Shown here: positions 13,529 to 19,973 of the stretch, one piece after another
Layout: each line of letters begins with the position of its first letter
How positions within the stretch are numbered: the first letter of the stretch is position 1
DNA from: Gammaproteobacteria bacterium
Lineage (GTDB): Bacteria > Pseudomonadota > Gammaproteobacteria > JALTLT01
Direction of reading: 5' to 3'
Assembly (NCBI GenBank): GCA_027001815.1
Contig: JALTLT010000150.1
Location: forward strand, 1 to 19,973
Length of the DNA: 19,973 nucleotides
Position numbers and translations under genes: made by a program
Notes under the pieces: model-generated
The model's input: only the letters and a program-made list of their open reading frames with translations
What the model was told of the DNA's origin: nothing
Databases searched by the model: none

Positions 13529-14337
13529 TTCTCGTCGACGGTCATCCCCGTGAGTGGATCCTGGTGAGCGACCGGGGGCTTCAGTATGGCGATGGCCTCT
13601 TCGAGACCCTGGCGGTAAGGGATGGGCGGATCCGTCACTGGCAGGGCCATTGGAGGCGCCTGCTGGAGGGGTGCCGCCGCCTGGGGATCGAGCCGCCCCG
13701 GGAGGAGATCGTGCAGGAGGAGGTGCTGCGGGTCGGCGAAGGTCCGGAACGGCGGGTGGTGAAGGTGGTGATCACGCGCGGTGCGGGTGGTCGGGGCTAT
13801 GCCCCCCCCGCCGTAGTCTCCCCGACCCGCATCGTCAGCGGGCATCCCTGGCCCGCCTGGCCCCGGGAGTTCGCCCAGGAAGGAGTGGCTCTGCATCTCT
13901 GTCGTACCGCTCTCGGCGACAATCCGACCCTGGCCGGCATCAAGCACCTCAACCGCCTGGAGCAGGTCCTGGCTAGGGGGGAATGGGACGATCCCCGAGT
14001 CCCGGAGGGGCTGATGCGGACCCTGGATGGACGCCCGGTTTGCGGTACCATGAGCAATCTGTTTCTCCACTGTGACGGACGGCTGGTAACCCCCACCCTG
14101 GATCGATGCGGGATCCGTGGCGTAACGCGGGCGGAAGTACTCGGGGCGGCCCGTTCGGAAGGCATCCAGGTCGAGGAGATCCCCTGTTCCATGGCGATGC
14201 TGGAAAGGGCGGAAGAGGTGTTTCTCACCAACAGTATCATCGGCATCTGGCCCGTACGGGCCCTGGGCGATGTGCACCGCTGGAGAGCGGGCCCGTGGGC
14301 CAGGCGGCTCGGTGAGTGGGTGGAGAGCCAATGGTGA
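13525..14337 (+). CDS. pabC: Aminodeoxychorismate lyase
   Basis: This 270-residue PLP enzyme (fold type IV, branched-chain aminotransferase-like) splits 4-amino-4-deoxychorismate into p-aminobenzoate and pyruvate for folate. Seen: SDRGLQYGDGLFETLAVRDG at 15-34, PLP-binding Lys140 in LAGIKHLNRLEQVLAR, and the late substrate/cofactor-loop segment EEVFLTNSIIGIWPV. Length matches PabC (E. coli 269). The start is GTG 13525, sharing GTGA with the pabB stop, so the two successive steps are translationally coupled. Confidence 0.95.
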   Translation: MILVDGHPREWILVSDRGLQYGDGLFETLAVRDGRIRHWQGHWRRLLEGCRRLGIEPPREEIVQEEVLRVGEGPERRVVKVVITRGAGGRGYAPPAVVSPTRIVSGHPWPAWPREFAQEGVALHLCRTALGDNPTLAGIKHLNRLEQVLARGEWDDPRVPEGLMRTLDGRPVCGTMSNLFLHCDGRLVTPTLDRCGIRGVTRAEVLGAARSEGIQVEEIPCSMAMLERAEEVFLTNSIIGIWPVRALGDVHRWRAGPWARRLGEWVESQW

Positions 14338-15395
14338 TCCGCAAGCGGAGGTGGCTTCTCGGCTCCGTGGGGACAGTGGTCGCGGTGCTGGCCGTTTTCG
14401 TTTCCCTGCAGTGGCGTGACTATCAGCGTTTTCTCGCCCGACCCCTAGTGCCTGCGGGAGAGGAGTCGATGATCCTGGAGCTCGAATCGGGGGAATCGAT
14501 CCGGCACCTCGCCCGCCGTCTGGAGAGGGAAGGGGTGATCGAAAGGGCCCTCTGGCTCGAGCTGCTCGCCCGCATGGAGGGACAGGCGGAACGGATCCGC
14601 GCCGGGGAATACGAGATCCCTGCGCGGGCGACTCCAGCGGATCTGCTGAAGATCCTGGTCGGCGGACGGGTTCGCCAGTATGCCTTCACCATCGTCGAGG
14701 GGTGGACCTTCCGCGAACTGCGCCAGGCGCTCGCGGATGCTCCCGGTCTCACCATGACCCTGGAAGGGGTGGACGACGAGGGGGTCATGGAGCGTCTCGG
14801 CCATCCGGGAGAGCATCCGGAAGGGCGTTTCCTGCCGGAGACCTATCACTATCCGAAGGGGACCACCGATCTCCGCTTCCTCGAGCGGGCCTACGACCAG
14901 ATGGCGGCACTGATGGCCCGGGAGTGGGAGGGGAGGAACGCCGATCTTCCGCTCCGCTCCCCCTACGAGGCGCTGATTCTCGCCTCCATCGTCGAACGGG
15001 AGACGGCCGTCCCCGCGGAGCGCCCGCTGATCGCCGGCGTGTTCGTCAACCGCCTGCGGCGCGGCATGCGTCTGCAGACCGATCCCACCGTCATCTACGG
15101 CCTGGGGGAGGCGTTCGACGGCAATCTGCGCAGTCGCGATCTCAGGCGTGACACCCCCTACAACACCTATACCCGAAAGGGATTGCCACCCACCCCCATC
15201 GCCCTGCCGGGAGCGGGAGCCATCCATGCCGCGCTCCACCCCGCTGAGACCGATGCCCTCTACTTCGTGGCGAAAGGGGATGGTACCCACCACTTCTCGG
15301 CAACCCTCAAGGAGCACAACAGGGCCGTAATCCGCTATCAGCTCGGCGGACGGGCCCGTCCTTTCTCTTCCAATCCGGAGGGCAAGAGTCCATGA
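14331..15395 (+). CDS. mltG: Endolytic murein transglycosylase MltG
   Basis: This 354-residue YceG-family enzyme cleaves nascent glycan strands at the inner membrane and sets their length. One N-terminal membrane helix at about residues 8-26 follows MVIRKRR, so the rest is periplasmic. A LysM-like subdomain lies near residues 45-110. The catalytic domain has EGRFLPETYHYPKGT at 164-178, LASIVERETAVPAE (Glu222/Glu224, the region of E. coli catalytic Glu218), and RLQTDPTVIYG. ATG 14331 is preferred to the in-frame GTG 14316 because GGAGA sits 5 bp before it. It overlaps the pabC stop by 7 bp. Confidence 0.94.
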   Translation: MVIRKRRWLLGSVGTVVAVLAVFVSLQWRDYQRFLARPLVPAGEESMILELESGESIRHLARRLEREGVIERALWLELLARMEGQAERIRAGEYEIPARATPADLLKILVGGRVRQYAFTIVEGWTFRELRQALADAPGLTMTLEGVDDEGVMERLGHPGEHPEGRFLPETYHYPKGTTDLRFLERAYDQMAALMAREWEGRNADLPLRSPYEALILASIVERETAVPAERPLIAGVFVNRLRRGMRLQTDPTVIYGLGEAFDGNLRSRDLRRDTPYNTYTRKGLPPTPIALPGAGAIHAALHPAETDALYFVAKGDGTHHFSATLKEHNRAVIRYQLGGRARPFSSNPEGKSP

Positions 15396-16027
15396 TCGCT
15401 CACATGGCGCGATTCATCACCATCGAGGGGGGCGAAGGGGCTGGAAAGAGCACCCAGATCGCCTGGCTTCAGCAACTCCTCGATGAGGCCGATATCCCTC
15501 ATGTCACCACTCGCGAGCCGGGAGGTACGCCCCTCGGCGAGGCGATCCGCGGTTTGCTGCTGGGTGACCGCCATGCGGGCATGAGTGACGATGCCGAGCT
15601 GTTGCTGATGTTCGCGGCCCGGGCGGAACACCTGGCAAAGGTGATCCACCCTGCCCTGGCCACCGGGCAGTGGGTGATCTGCGATCGTTTCACCGATGCC
15701 ACCTACGCCTACCAAGGGGGTGGCCGCGGGGTACCGGAGGATCGCATTGCCGAGATGGAGCGGTGGTGCCAGGGCGATTTTCGTCCCGATCTGGTGGTGC
15801 TGCTCGATATCGATCCTGCCGTGGGTCTCGAGCGGGTCGGACGGCGCGGTGAGAAGGATCGCTTCGAGCGGGAGGCGCGCCCCTTCTTCGAGAGGGTACG
15901 AGCCACCTATCTGGCCCGGGCGAGGCAGGTACCCGAGCGCTACCTGGTGGTGGATGCGTCGCGTTCGATCGAGGAAGTGAGGGCGACCATTCGAGAAGGG
16001 TTGCGGGAACGGCTGGGGGTGGGGTGA
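15392..16027 (+). CDS. tmk: Thymidylate kinase
   Basis: This 211-residue enzyme phosphorylates dTMP to dTDP with ATP. P-loop GGEGAGKST spans 13-21 (Lys19), then TREPGGTPLGEAIR, CDRFTDATYAYQGGGRG, and the LID segment with RRGEKDRFERE. ATG 15392 overlaps the mltG stop (ATGA) and has GGAGGG 9 bp before it. ATG 15404 would give the common MARFITIEGG start and cannot be excluded. Confidence 0.97.
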   Translation: MIAHMARFITIEGGEGAGKSTQIAWLQQLLDEADIPHVTTREPGGTPLGEAIRGLLLGDRHAGMSDDAELLLMFAARAEHLAKVIHPALATGQWVICDRFTDATYAYQGGGRGVPEDRIAEMERWCQGDFRPDLVVLLDIDPAVGLERVGRRGEKDRFEREARPFFERVRATYLARARQVPERYLVVDASRSIEEVRATIREGLRERLGVG

Positions 16028-17055
16028 TGATCCGGGAACCCCTGCCCTGGCAGACTCCACTCTGGGGGGGTATCCAGCACAGGCGAAGTAAGGGGCGGTT
16101 GCCCCACGCGCTGCTCCTGGAAGGCCCGCCGGGAGTAGGCAAGCGGCACTTTGCCGAAGCCCTGGCCGCCAGTCTCCTGTGTCGGGGGCCGGTAGAAGAG
16201 GGAGTCGCCTGCGGGGGATGCAGGGCGTGCCACCTGCTGGAGAGCGGCGCGCACGGTGATCTGCATCGGGTCACCCTCCTGCCGAGGGAGAGCAAACCGG
16301 AACAGCTCAGCAGTCAGATCAAGGTGGATCAGGTTCGTGAGCTCTGCCACGTGATGGGACTCACCGCCCACGAAGGGGGCTACAAGGTGGCTCTCCTCGA
16401 TCCCGCCGAACGGATGACCGTGGAGGCCGCCAACAGTCTGCTGAAGACGCTGGAAGAACCCCCGGGCGATGTCCTGATGATGCTGGTGACGGATCAGCCG
16501 GGTCTGCTGCCGGCCACCATCCGTTCCCGATGTCAGCGGATCGGCTTCACCCCTCCCCCCGAGGAAGAGGGACGGGCGTGGCTGACACGGCGGCTCGAGG
16601 ATGCCGAGCGTGCGGCACTGCTCCTCGCCCTTGCAGACGGCGCGCCGCTGAGGGCGCTGGAGATGGCGGAATCGGATGGTGCCGCCAATCGACTCGAGCT
16701 GCTGGAGGTGGTCGAGTCCCTGGCGCGGGGGGCGGGTGATCCCGTCTCGCTGTCGGCCCACTGGTATCGTCAGGCTCCACTGGAAGCGGTGGGCTGGATG
16801 GAGAGTTGGCTGGAGGACATGATCCGACTACACTGGAGCGACCGGCCCGCTCTGCTGCGCAATCGCGATGTGGCGGAGCGGTTGAAGAGGATGGCCCTCG
16901 GCTACTCACGCCGCGAGCTCTTCCTGCTCAGGGAAGAGACCCATCGCGCCGCCAGGCTGTTGCGTGGTGGCAGTATCAATGCCCAGCTCCTGCTGGAAGA
17001 CCTGTTCACCGCCTGGGGTGGAGAAGAGACGGGAAAGGGGCTCGGCGGCGGATAG
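16027..17055 (+). CDS. holB: DNA polymerase III subunit delta'
   Basis: This is a 342-residue clamp-loader AAA+ subunit. Walker A-like EGPPGVGKRHFAEAL lies at 32-46 (Lys39), with Arg in place of the usual Ser/Thr after Lys. Zinc-binding cysteines are Cys52, Cys62, Cys65 and Cys68 (ACGGCRACH). VALLDPAERMTVEAANSLLK and LEEPP follow, then SRC at 167-169 (IRSRCQRI). Delta' normally does not hydrolyse ATP, and E. coli delta' lacks the Lys, so the near-intact P-loop is a mild oddity. ATG 16027 overlaps the tmk TGA by one base; GTG 16024 is also possible. DnaX is excluded by length and context. Confidence 0.93.
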   Translation: MIREPLPWQTPLWGGIQHRRSKGRLPHALLLEGPPGVGKRHFAEALAASLLCRGPVEEGVACGGCRACHLLESGAHGDLHRVTLLPRESKPEQLSSQIKVDQVRELCHVMGLTAHEGGYKVALLDPAERMTVEAANSLLKTLEEPPGDVLMMLVTDQPGLLPATIRSRCQRIGFTPPPEEEGRAWLTRRLEDAERAALLLALADGAPLRALEMAESDGAANRLELLEVVESLARGAGDPVSLSAHWYRQAPLEAVGWMESWLEDMIRLHWSDRPALLRNRDVAERLKRMALGYSRRELFLLREETHRAARLLRGGSINAQLLLEDLFTAWGGEETGKGLGGG

Positions 17056-17097
17056 CGGCCGGGAGAAGGCCGGCAAACAGGATTCGAGGAGAAGACG

Positions 17098-17448
17098 ATG
17101 GCAAAGGGTTCCATGCGACAGGGTATCCTCTCCCTGACCATCAAGGACAAGGCGGCGCTCTACGCCGCCTACATGCCCTTCATCAACAACGGTGGGCTCT
17201 TCATTCCCACCAACAAGCAGTATCGGGTGGGTGATGAGGTCTTCATGTTGCTCACCCTGATGGATGAGCCCGAGAAGATCCCCGTCGCTGGAACCATCAT
17301 CTGGGTGACGCCGAAAGGCGCCCAGGGGAACCGGGCCGCAGGGATCGGTGTCCAGTTCAGCGACCAGGATGGCGGCTCCTCCCGGGCCAAGATCGAGACC
17401 TATCTTGCCGGCGCACTGGAATCGGATCGGCCCACCCACACCATGTAA
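17098..17448 (+). CDS. pilZ: PilZ, type IV pilus protein (non-c-di-GMP-binding type)
   Basis: This 116-residue PilZ-domain protein is needed for type IV pilus assembly in Pseudomonas and Xanthomonas, where it acts with PilB and FimX-type partners. GILSLTIKDKAALYAAYMPF, GGLFIPTNKQY, GDEVFMLLTLMDEPEKIPVA, PKGAQGNRAAGIGVQF and the C-terminal SDRPTHTM are almost the same as P. aeruginosa PilZ. The RxxxR and D/NxSxxG motifs that bind c-di-GMP are absent, as in that protein, so it is probably an adaptor. GAGGAG precedes ATG 17098. It follows holB by 42 bp, as in Pseudomonas, and is convergent with sulP. Confidence 0.95.
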   Translation: MAKGSMRQGILSLTIKDKAALYAAYMPFINNGGLFIPTNKQYRVGDEVFMLLTLMDEPEKIPVAGTIIWVTPKGAQGNRAAGIGVQFSDQDGGSSRAKIETYLAGALESDRPTHTM

Positions 17449-17453
17449 CATGA

Positions 17454-17484
17454 CCGCCTCCCGTGCTGCTTGCTCAGGAGGCGG
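17454..17484. terminator. Hairpin between pilZ and sulP
   Basis: An 8-bp perfect stem, CCGCCTCC 17454-17461 / GGAGGCGG 17477-17484, has a 15-base loop and overlaps the last codons of sulP. It may serve both convergent genes. No T-run, so termination is uncertain. Confidence 0.4.
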
Positions 17485-19651
17485 ACGCCTGCTCCCGGGC
17501 GTCGCGCTCCGCGGTCGTCGGCACCATCAAGGGACAATCCACCTCGTGGTGGTTCCCGAGCTTTTTCCAGGCATACTCGAGGGCATGCTCCGTACGCCGG
17601 AAGAACCGACCCCGACCCACCTTGTCCACGAATCCACTGTGTTCCAGCACCTCCGTGACCTGCTTCTTCATGCGGGCGAACAGCACTTCCACTTCGGACT
17701 GCTCGAGCTGCTCGACCACCCGTTCCAGGATCTCCTCGCCCGTGGCATCTATCTGGTTGATCCCCTCGGCATCGACGATGACGAAACGCAGATCGGGATA
17801 GCGGGCCAGTTTCTCCAGCACCTTGTCGTGGAAATGGCTGGCATTGGCGAAGTAGAGTGATCCGTCCAGGCGAAGCACGGTGATGTTCGGGCAGGTGGCC
17901 AACCCATAGAGGTAGGCATCGCGCAGAGACCCGTCGGGGTGGCGGGACAACACGACGATGCGCGGCTTCATGGTGCGGTAGAGGTAGAGCCCAAGGGAGA
18001 GGAGCACACCGATCATGATGGCCGTGTCCAGATGGGGGGCGAAGATCAGGGTTGCACCGAAGGTGACCAGAGCTACCGTGGCATCCTGTCGGTGGACCCG
18101 CCACAGATGTCGGAAAGCGGACACATTGACCAGGCCGATCACGGCCATCATGATCACTGCAGCAAGTGTGGCCTGAGGAAGATGGTAGAGAAGAGGGGTC
18201 AGCCAGAGAAGGGTAACCACGACCACGAGCGTAGTGATCACCGAAGAGAATCCCGTCACCGCCCCGGCGTCGATATTGACCGCCGAGCGCGAGAACGATC
18301 CCGAGGTGGGATAGCTCTGGAAGAGGCTGCCCACCATGTTGGCGAGTCCCTGACCCATCAGTTCGCGATTGGCATCCAGATGTTGCCGGGTACGGGTCGC
18401 CATTGCCTTGGCGATGGAGATCGCCTCCATGAAACCGATCAGGGAGATGGCCACGGCGGAGAGGAAGAGCTGGGTGACGATGCTCATGTCCACCTTCGGC
18501 AGGGAGAACGCCGGCAGACCGGCAGGAACGACTCCCACGATCGCCCCCCCTGCTTCGAAGCGCACCTCACCTTCCGGAGAGATGTCTCGAATTCGCCAGC
18601 GCCGGCCGTCGGACCGCTCGCCAATCGGAAACTGATGAGCGAGATGGAAGGATTTCTCCTCCCCTCCGTCACCCAGCATCAACAGAAAGTGCAGACCTCG
18701 CAGTTCCTTCAGATCTGCCTGGGTTTCGGCCTCTTTCTCCCTCAAGGTCAGTCGCAAGGCATCCAGCCGGTGCAGGGCCTCCAGGGTCTGCGCATCGTCG
18801 GGCCCCAGGCGCGAGCGTGTCTCCACCCACTGCTTCTGAGCCTCCTCCAGCCGCTGCTGCAGGGTCACGATCTTCTTCTGAGCGGCCATCCGCTCGCCAA
18901 TCAGGGTCACCACAGCCCGGTCGGCGATCCTTTCCACGCTGGTCTTGCGCTCCTGATGAAAGCCGCTCCCCCAGGAGAGCAGAGTGGTGAAGGCGACCGC
19001 AATCAACACGTTGGGCAGACGCGGAGCGAGGCGACGCAGCGACACCATGATGACAATCGCTGCAATCGCCATCCCCAAGGTGGGGAGATGGGTATCACCA
19101 ACGGCCGCCCGTACGGTGTTCCATACCGTCTGATAGTGGTGGGGCGCCTTCTCCACCGTGACCCCGAACAGCTTGGAGAGCTGGGAAGTGGCGATGATGA
19201 TGGCCGCCGCATTGGAAAACCCCAGTACCACCGGATGAGAGAGGAAATTGACCAGCACCCCCAGCCGCACCGCCCCCAGAAAGAACTGGAAGAGGCCCAC
19301 CAGCAACGTCAGGGTGACGGCATAGGCGATGTAGCCAGCAGGATCTGCCGCCGCGATCGGCTCCAGCGCGGCGGCAGTGAGCAAGGAAACCACCGCTACG
19401 GGGCCCGTGGCGAGTTGGCGTGACGAACCGAACAGGGCTGCCACCGCCGGCGGCAGGAAGGCGGCATAGAGCCCGTAATAGGGGGGTAGCCCGGCGAGCT
19501 GGGCATAGGCCATGGACTGGGGGATGAGAACCAGCGCGACTGTAATGCCCGCAATCAGATCCGCACGTAATATACGTGGTGATCGCAGCTCCGGTGCCCA
19601 GTCGAGAAAGGGAAAAAAACGCCCGATTCCACGCAAATTGACAACTGACAT
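17474..19651 (-). CDS. SulP-family anion transporter with STAS domain and an inserted coiled-coil segment
   Basis: This is a 725-residue inner-membrane SulP/SLC26 transporter, probably for sulfate or bicarbonate. SulP core signatures: DLIAGITVALVLIPQSMAYA at 31-50, GSSRQLATGPVAVVSLL, MEAISIAKAMA, NRELMGQGLANMVGSLF and YPTSGSFSRSAVN. The C-terminal STAS domain is at about 586-695, with DATG at 636-639. The odd part is residues 231-369, some 140 residues between the helix ending LLSWG and the usual VVPAGLPAFSLP: a heptad-like charged helix pair (253-321), then a Gly-rich strand-like part. Topology parity puts it in the periplasm (inference). ATG 19651 is chosen over 19777 because GGGAGGA lies 7 bp before it and the added 42 residues are unlike the family. 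The substrate is unknown; no carbonic anhydrase gene is adjacent. Confidence 0.93.
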   Translation of the reverse strand: MSVVNLRGIGRFFPFLDWAPELRSPRILRADLIAGITVALVLIPQSMAYAQLAGLPPYYGLYAAFLPPAVAALFGSSRQLATGPVAVVSLLTAAALEPIAAADPAGYIAYAVTLTLLVGLFQFFLGAVRLGVLVNFLSHPVVLGFSNAAAIIIATSQLSKLFGVTVEKAPHHYQTVWNTVRAAVGDTHLPTLGMAIAAIVIMVSLRRLAPRLPNVLIAVAFTTLLSWGSGFHQERKTSVERIADRAVVTLIGERMAAQKKIVTLQQRLEEAQKQWVETRSRLGPDDAQTLEALHRLDALRLTLREKEAETQADLKELRGLHFLLMLGDGGEEKSFHLAHQFPIGERSDGRRWRIRDISPEGEVRFEAGGAIVGVVPAGLPAFSLPKVDMSIVTQLFLSAVAISLIGFMEAISIAKAMATRTRQHLDANRELMGQGLANMVGSLFQSYPTSGSFSRSAVNIDAGAVTGFSSVITTLVVVVTLLWLTPLLYHLPQATLAAVIMMAVIGLVNVSAFRHLWRVHRQDATVALVTFGATLIFAPHLDTAIMIGVLLSLGLYLYRTMKPRIVVLSRHPDGSLRDAYLYGLATCPNITVLRLDGSLYFANASHFHDKVLEKLARYPDLRFVIVDAEGINQIDATGEEILERVVEQLEQSEVEVLFARMKKQVTEVLEHSGFVDKVGRGRFFRRTEHALEYAWKKLGNHHEVDCPLMVPTTAERDAREQASAS

Positions 19652-19687
19652 GCGTATTCCTCCCCCTTTACTCCACCTTTGCGGCGG

Positions 19688-19717
19688 AGCATAACACCCT
19701 TTCCCGGCCTTCAAGAA
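19688..19717 (-). promoter_or_regulatory. Probable sulP promoter
   Basis: Minus strand: -35 TTCTTG (19712-19717), 18-bp spacer, and extended -10 TGT TATGCT (19688-19696). The start is expected near 19681, about 30 nt before the ATG. The upstream in-frame ATG at 19777 lies before this promoter. Confidence 0.5.
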
Positions 19718-19794
19718 CCCATAGCCCCTTTCTTTCCGCCAGCCGGAACCCGACATCCGCCAAATCGCCCGAACCATCTCCCACTCCCCCGCGG

Positions 19795-19860
19795 AATTCA
19801 GAGAAATTCAGCAGAGAAATTCAGGACACCCATTCTCTGGCGATTGATGGGTGTCCTGAA
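19795..19860. repeat. AATTCAG direct repeats leading into a 14-bp perfect stem-loop
   Basis: AATTCAG occurs at 19795, 19805 and 19818; the last two lie in a 12-bp direct repeat AGAGAAATTCAG (19800-19811 and 19813-19824). A perfect stem follows: TTCAGGACACCCAT 19820-19833 / ATGGGTGTCCTGAA 19847-19860, with a 13-base loop. It resembles REP-type or IS200/IS605-type end structures, but no transposase is in the window. It lies about 170 bp upstream of sulP. Confidence 0.6.
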
Positions 19861-19886
19861 CAGACTTCACAGGGTGAAATCGAGCC

Positions 19887-19906
19887 ATCGGGATGGGGAT
19901 CCCGAT
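19887..19906. terminator. Stem-loop near the window end
   Basis: A perfect 8-bp stem, ATCGGGAT 19887-19894 / ATCCCGAT 19899-19906, has loop GGGG and a short T-run on the plus strand. No gene is seen in 19907-19973, which is G-rich and includes the palindrome GGGCGGCCGCCC. It could end a gene lying beyond the window on the minus strand, or be part of a repeat. Confidence 0.35.
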
Positions 19907-19973
19907 TTCCGGGCGGTTTGGAGGGGGAACGATGATCTGGGAGGGGGGGCGGCCGCCCGGGATCCGACCGGAT

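Noticed and set aside
17939..19423. 494-residue plus-strand open frame antisense to sulP
   Set aside because: It is opposite a clear SulP gene, with Gln/Gly/His-rich composition typical of a shadow frame in high-GC DNA.
17474..19777. Longer SulP start at 19777
   Set aside because: The 42 extra residues lack SulP similarity and lie upstream of the likely promoter and the strong ribosome-binding site before 19651.
1..19973. CRISPR arrays, tRNA or rRNA genes, prophage genes
   Set aside because: No spaced direct repeats, no tRNA-like cloverleaf and no phage or transposase gene could be recognised on either strand.

Overview
The window is a high-GC (roughly 65%) bacterial chromosome segment. It carries the conserved rne / rluC / sppA / maf / yceD-rpmF-plsX / fab / pabC-mltG-tmk-holB-pilZ block known from Gammaproteobacteria. 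Gene order combines the Pseudomonas arrangement (HAD phosphatase and S49 peptidase after rluC; pilZ after holB) with the E. coli one (fabH between plsX and fabD). A PilZ almost identical to the Pseudomonas type-IV-pilus PilZ supports a gammaproteobacterium, possibly a purple-sulfur or related high-GC lineage. The genus cannot be read from the sequence.

Layout. 1-502 (minus) is the 5' part of rne, behind a promoter at 1010-1038 and a structured leader of about 500 nt. 1122-3773 (plus) is a tightly overlapping rluC-HAD phosphatase-sppA operon. 3774-4219 is non-coding and holds a 162-bp multi-hairpin element. maf (minus) and yceD-rpmF-plsX-fabH (plus) diverge from back-to-back sigma70-like promoters at 4837-4953. 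7808-8123 holds two related multi-hairpin elements in tandem. fabD-fabG, acpP (own promoter) and fabF follow. A long inverted repeat (11951-12071) separates these from pabB-pabC-mltG-tmk-holB, five genes that overlap end to start, and then pilZ. 17474-19651 (minus) is a SulP anion transporter convergent with pilZ. The last 320 bases are its upstream region, with strong stem-loops and no gene.

How the genes work together. PlsX, FabH, FabD, FabG, AcpP and FabF make acyl chains on ACP and pass acyl-phosphate to phospholipid synthesis. YceD and L32 tie this operon to ribosome assembly, and RNase E and RluC act on RNA next door. PabB and PabC make p-aminobenzoate for folate. MltG limits glycan-chain length, Tmk makes dTDP, HolB is the clamp-loader delta' subunit, and PilZ serves type IV pili.

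Most notable signal. There are two 162-bp copies of one element (4054-4215 and 7962-8123, inverted to each other, about 95% identical) and one 150-bp relative (7808-7957). Each folds into five consecutive hairpins and is bordered by 4-bp direct repeats of form YTAR (CTAG or TTAA). The insertions sit exactly on the stop codons of maf and fabH, and the duplicated target restores the stop. The two element types share their three central hairpins but have different terminal hairpins, which suggests a modular family of small non-autonomous elements that deliver terminators. Other points of interest are a SulP with about 140 extra residues between membrane helices, a PabB with PIAGT instead of PIKGT, an apparently leaderless yceD, and TTG starts on fabH and fabF.
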